Source: an uncultured Lachnospiraceae bacterium (GTDB lineage Bacteria > Bacillota > Clostridia > Lachnospirales > Lachnospiraceae). From it: a stretch of 25,237 nt of DNA. Below, one piece after another: positions 22,321 to 25,237 of this stretch. Below the pieces are notes generated by a model. It saw only the letters and a list, made by a program, of their open reading frames with translations. It was not told the DNA's origin and made no database searches. Position 1 is the stretch's first letter. The number at the start of each line of letters is the position of its first letter. The position numbers were made by a program, and so were the translations under genes. The stretch is from contig CANQYH010000007.1 of NCBI GenBank assembly GCA_947628025.1, positions 1 through 25,237 of the forward strand, in the 5' to 3' direction.

Positions 22321-24527
22321 TGCAGGAGAAGAAAAAAAGAAAGCTCCATCCGGCGCTGATCGTGGCGATTCTGATCGCGGTGGCGGCTGCAGCGGCAGGC
22401 TTGTTTTTCTTCCTCCGGGTGCGGCGGCTGGAAACGCAGGTGAAGCAGCAGAATTACGTTTCCTCCCGGCTGATCGAGATGGGAGATAACGAGCAGGCCA
22501 GTGTCCTGGCGGCCCAGACGGACCAGATCCGGAACAATATCACTTCCCGGCAGCTGTTGGTGCTGGCTTCCGGTTTCCAGGCGGATTATTCCTCCGGCAT
22601 CCGCTATGCGGACGGATACCTGGAACAGGAGGAGGACGAGACGATCGAGAGCGCCCGGGCGGCTATGGCCGATTTTGTGGCCCGGGAAGAGGCGCTGGAC
22701 GACGATGATTATACGTATTATGAACAGTGCGAGAAGCTGAAAGAGGACGTCCGGATGGCGCTTCTGAGCCTGCTTCTGCAGGTGCAGAATACGATCAAGG
22801 TCAATAAATCCAGCGAGAGTATTCTGGCGATGCTGGATATGATGTCGTCCCAGGGACAGGGACTGACGCCCGAGGCGCTGGCGCAGCTGGAGAAAGACAA
22901 TTCGCCTCTGAGCCGTAAGCTGCAGACTGCCTATGCGATCCAGACCGGCGATTACACGAAAGCGTTTGAGACGGCGAAAAAGACGTTTGAGGAAAACGAT
23001 TCCTTTGAAAACCGGGCGATGCTGGCCAATCTGGTGGCCAAGGGCGGCGACCGGATTGACGGACAGAACGAGAGGACGGAGGAACTGCGGCAGCATCAGG
23101 AGGAATTGCGGCAGCAGCTCGGTACGCTGCAGAACCAGTATTACCAGTCCTCTTCGGCGTCGGAGCAGGCCAGACTCACGAGGCAGATCGAGAATCTGCA
23201 GGCCGAGATCCAGGACTGCGAGGACGAGATTGCGGCCGAGCCGGCGAAGCGTGCCATCAATTTCATCGAGACGACGACGCCGGTCTCGGAGCGGGACACC
23301 GTGTCCTACCGGCTGGAGCTGGCGCAGCTTTACTATCAGGCGAAAGAACGGGACCGCGCCAAGGAGCTTTTGGTAGAGGTCATCAAGGGAGAGGATAAGA
23401 GCCATGACCCCGCCACGATGCTGATGAACGATTTTATCGTTTTTTATCAGATGATGAACGGGCAGACGTCCCGGCCGGACTATCTGGACGATCAGGTGCT
23501 GAATGTGGCCGTGATCTGGGACCGGATCGCCCAGCTGCTGAATTTTATCGAGAGCGGATGGCAGTACGCGGAGGCGGAGTCGTTCTATGGATATGTACTG
23601 AGTATTCTGGACGAGCTTTACAACGGAATCATCATCCGAGAGATCGACGCCACCGGGTTCCCGACCGTGCGCGTGACCGTGAACGTGGCGATGGATCTGG
23701 ATGAAAAACTGGTCAAGGAAAACTTCTCTCTGCTGGAAATGGATGAGCGGATCACGAATTTCGAGATCCTTTCCCAGGAAGAACAGGAGATCAGCGAGCC
23801 CATGTCGGTGGTGCTGGTCGTGGACCGCAGCGGAAGTATGAGCGGTCCGCCGATGGACGATACGAAGAAAGCGGTTTCTAATTTCGTCAAGAGCATCAGC
23901 GACAATGTGAGAGCGGCCCTGGTCACATTTGACGACAGCGCCTATGTGGAGTGTGAGCTGACCAGCAACCTGAACGAGGTCCTGCGTTCCGTCCAGGCGG
24001 TCTACATCGGCGGCGGAACCAATATCTATTCCGGTCTGGAAAAGGCCGGCGAGGTGCTGGATAACGTGTCCGGACGTAAGATCGTGATCCTCTTGTCCGA
24101 CGGTGCGGATGGCAGCCGCGGCTATATCGACACAGTGCTGGACGATCTGAACCGCAGAAACATTTATGTATACAGCGTAGGCTTTGGCGGGGCGGATACC
24201 GAATATCTGAGCTACATCGCGACCCGCTGCCGCGGCAAGTTCATCCAGGCGGATTCCAGCGAGATGCTGGGCGAGATCTACGCGGCTATCGGCAATTACA
24301 TGGTGAACGATTATGTCCTGCAGTTCGATGTAGTGACGGCGCCGGAAGAGTTTACCCGCGATGTGAACGTGTCGGTGGACGTCAACGACGCGTTCGCGGA
24401 GAAAGAATACCATGTAGGCGTTCCGCTTGAGAATATCGAGGACGAGGCGAATCTGGAACCGGAGGCGGACTATTTCAGCCAGATCGGCGGCTCCTGGATG
24501 GGCAGCCGGCAGGGAGGACAGGAATGA
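22320..24527 (+). CDS. Membrane-anchored helical-repeat / von Willebrand factor A protein
   Basis: A 735-residue protein with a basic start (QEKKKRKLHP), one TM (about 12-33) and a long extracytoplasmic helical region. The region contains TPR-like stretches and a coiled coil at about 250-305. A vWA domain lies at about 495-665 with an intact MIDAS: DRSGSMS (502-508), GGGT (Thr567) and LLSDGADG (Asp594). A short beta-rich C-terminal tail follows. vWA domains with MIDAS bind ligands through a divalent metal; in many Tad loci the TadG protein carries one, so this protein may supply that function here. ATG 22320 overlaps the previous TGA, with GGAGG 9 nt upstream. GTG 22317 is a weaker alternative. 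Confidence 0.87.
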   Translation: MQEKKKRKLHPALIVAILIAVAAAAAGLFFFLRVRRLETQVKQQNYVSSRLIEMGDNEQASVLAAQTDQIRNNITSRQLLVLASGFQADYSSGIRYADGYLEQEEDETIESARAAMADFVAREEALDDDDYTYYEQCEKLKEDVRMALLSLLLQVQNTIKVNKSSESILAMLDMMSSQGQGLTPEALAQLEKDNSPLSRKLQTAYAIQTGDYTKAFETAKKTFEENDSFENRAMLANLVAKGGDRIDGQNERTEELRQHQEELRQQLGTLQNQYYQSSSASEQARLTRQIENLQAEIQDCEDEIAAEPAKRAINFIETTTPVSERDTVSYRLELAQLYYQAKERDRAKELLVEVIKGEDKSHDPATMLMNDFIVFYQMMNGQTSRPDYLDDQVLNVAVIWDRIAQLLNFIESGWQYAEAESFYGYVLSILDELYNGIIIREIDATGFPTVRVTVNVAMDLDEKLVKENFSLLEMDERITNFEILSQEEQEISEPMSVVLVVDRSGSMSGPPMDDTKKAVSNFVKSISDNVRAALVTFDDSAYVECELTSNLNEVLRSVQAVYIGGGTNIYSGLEKAGEVLDNVSGRKIVILLSDGADGSRGYIDTVLDDLNRRNIYVYSVGFGGADTEYLSYIATRCRGKFIQADSSEMLGEIYAAIGNYMVNDYVLQFDVVTAPEEFTRDVNVSVDVNDAFAEKEYHVGVPLENIEDEANLEPEADYFSQIGGSWMGSRQGGQE

Positions 24528-25237
24528 TGAAAAAGAATGATTTCAAGCGTAAGATCGCGGGCGTGCTGTTGCTGCTGGCGGGACTTGCTCTTCTGTGTCT
24601 GGCAGTCTGGCTGTTTTCAAAAACGCTGGGGATTTCGCTTTTGTTTACCGATGCGCGGATCGGGAGATTTGCCAGGTATTACTGGATCCTGCTGATCGTA
24701 GGGGCCGTGTGCCTGGCGGCGGGACTGACGCTTTGGAAGTGGAAAGGGAAAGCCGGGACAGCGGCTCCCGAAGCGGCGCAGGAGCAGACGGCCGCGGAAG
24801 AAACGCCGAAAGAGCAGAAAAAACGGGAAAAACGGGAGAAGAAAGCGAAAGCGGGGCAGTCTAAGCATGCTGCTGCGGGGCGCGGCCGGGTGATCGCCAG
24901 CGTATCTCTAGGCGACGGCGGGAACGAGATCGCAGACCTGGCAGATGAGACCGAGATTGCGGATCTGGCGGACGAAACGGAGATCGCTGCAGCCGGGAAC
25001 ATGTCTGGGAATATCCCTGCGGAGAGTCCGGCTGAGAATTTGACTTCCGGAGAAGAAGTCGCGGCGGACAGGGATGCGACGGAGATCGGCGGCGTGCCGG
25101 AACTCTGGACGAAACCGTCGGAACCGGCCCGGTCCGAGGAAGAGGAAGCGGGGAGTGCCGCTGTGAAAGGGAACGTGGAGGAAGCGCCGGTTGTTCCGGA
25201 GCGCGTGAAAGAGGGGGCAGGGAACCCGCCTGCCGTC
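24524..25237 (+). CDS. Two-TM protein with cytoplasmic TEI-motif tail (partial, runs off window)
   Basis: The frame is open from ATG 24524 to the window end (238 codons) without a stop, so the 3' end is missing. Two TM helices (about 11-31 and 52-70) make a hairpin with both ends inside. A Lys/Glu-rich linker follows, then an acidic disordered tail with LADETEIADLADETEIAA and RDATEIGG. These threonines resemble those repeated in the kinase insert. AGGGAGG lies 6 nt before the ATG, and the start overlaps the vWA stop as ATGA, so translation is probably coupled. The missing C-terminus could hold a further domain such as FHA, but this cannot be seen. It may be a kinase substrate. Confidence 0.8.
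   Translation, partial: MMKKNDFKRKIAGVLLLLAGLALLCLAVWLFSKTLGISLLFTDARIGRFARYYWILLIVGAVCLAAGLTLWKWKGKAGTAAPEAAQEQTAAEETPKEQKKREKREKKAKAGQSKHAAAGRGRVIASVSLGDGGNEIADLADETEIADLADETEIAAAGNMSGNIPAESPAENLTSGEEVAADRDATEIGGVPELWTKPSEPARSEEEEAGSAAVKGNVEEAPVVPERVKEGAGNPPAV

Noticed and set aside
22263..24413. Open frame of about 716 codons on the minus strand, antisense to the vWA gene
   Set aside because: It lies inside a gene with clear TM and MIDAS vWA motifs. The translated product is Arg/His/Gln/Leu-rich with no recognisable domain, and there is no ribosome binding site. Codon bias of the real gene explains the absence of stops.

Overview
The window looks like chromosomal DNA of a Gram-positive anaerobe of the Clostridia, most likely Lachnospiraceae-like. 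The reasons are strong AGGAGG-type ribosome binding sites, tightly packed co-directional genes, sigma-A-type promoters with 17-bp spacers, DUF5702- and DUF6382-type proteins that I associate with that group, and a pilus locus without an outer-membrane secretin. I see no transposase, integrase, phage gene or CRISPR array.

Left edge (1-3139): a tRNA-Arg(CCG) on the minus strand with its own promoter, then a 966-residue minus-strand protein that joins three enzymes: an integral-membrane acyltransferase (Acyltransferase_3), a CapA/PGA_cap-like metallophosphatase domain and an SGNH hydrolase. A 299-bp divergent intergenic region follows, with one good promoter facing each way.

Operon 1 (3374-16401, plus strand) is a Tad/Flp (type IVc) pilus cluster: CpaE/TadZ-like ATPase, CpaF/TadA motor ATPase, TadB and TadC platform proteins, a small Flp1-like pilin, a TadE-like pseudopilin, a large DUF5702 (TadG-like) protein, a second TadE-like pseudopilin and a CpaA/TadV prepilin peptidase. 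In the same operon are a membrane-anchored WG-repeat protein, a DUF6382-FHA protein and a PP2C phosphatase. A minus-strand gene (16463-16930) between the two operons encodes only the zinc-binding N-terminal domain of PilD-type prepilin peptidases, the domain that is missing from the CpaA-like enzyme of operon 1.

Operon 2 (17100 to the right edge, plus strand) has its own promoter. It encodes a 4-TM protein, a coiled-coil double zinc-ribbon protein, a membrane Ser/Thr kinase with extracytoplasmic TPRs, an unlisted 43-residue membrane peptide, a TPR-chitobiase-like-LRR protein, a TPR-von Willebrand A protein and a 2-TM protein that runs off the window.

Working model (inference): a Tad pilus is assembled under the control of a kinase / FHA reader / PP2C eraser set, comparable in logic to the threonine phosphorylation pathway of type VI secretion. 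The kinase has about 240 residues inserted in its catalytic domain. The insert carries acidic T-E-V/I motifs on an exact 21-residue period. Similar motifs precede the FHA domain of the operon-1 protein and fill the cytoplasmic tail of the last, truncated protein. Four proteins (WG, LRR, vWA and the kinase) share a TM-then-TPR layout and could be outward-facing sensors or adhesins.
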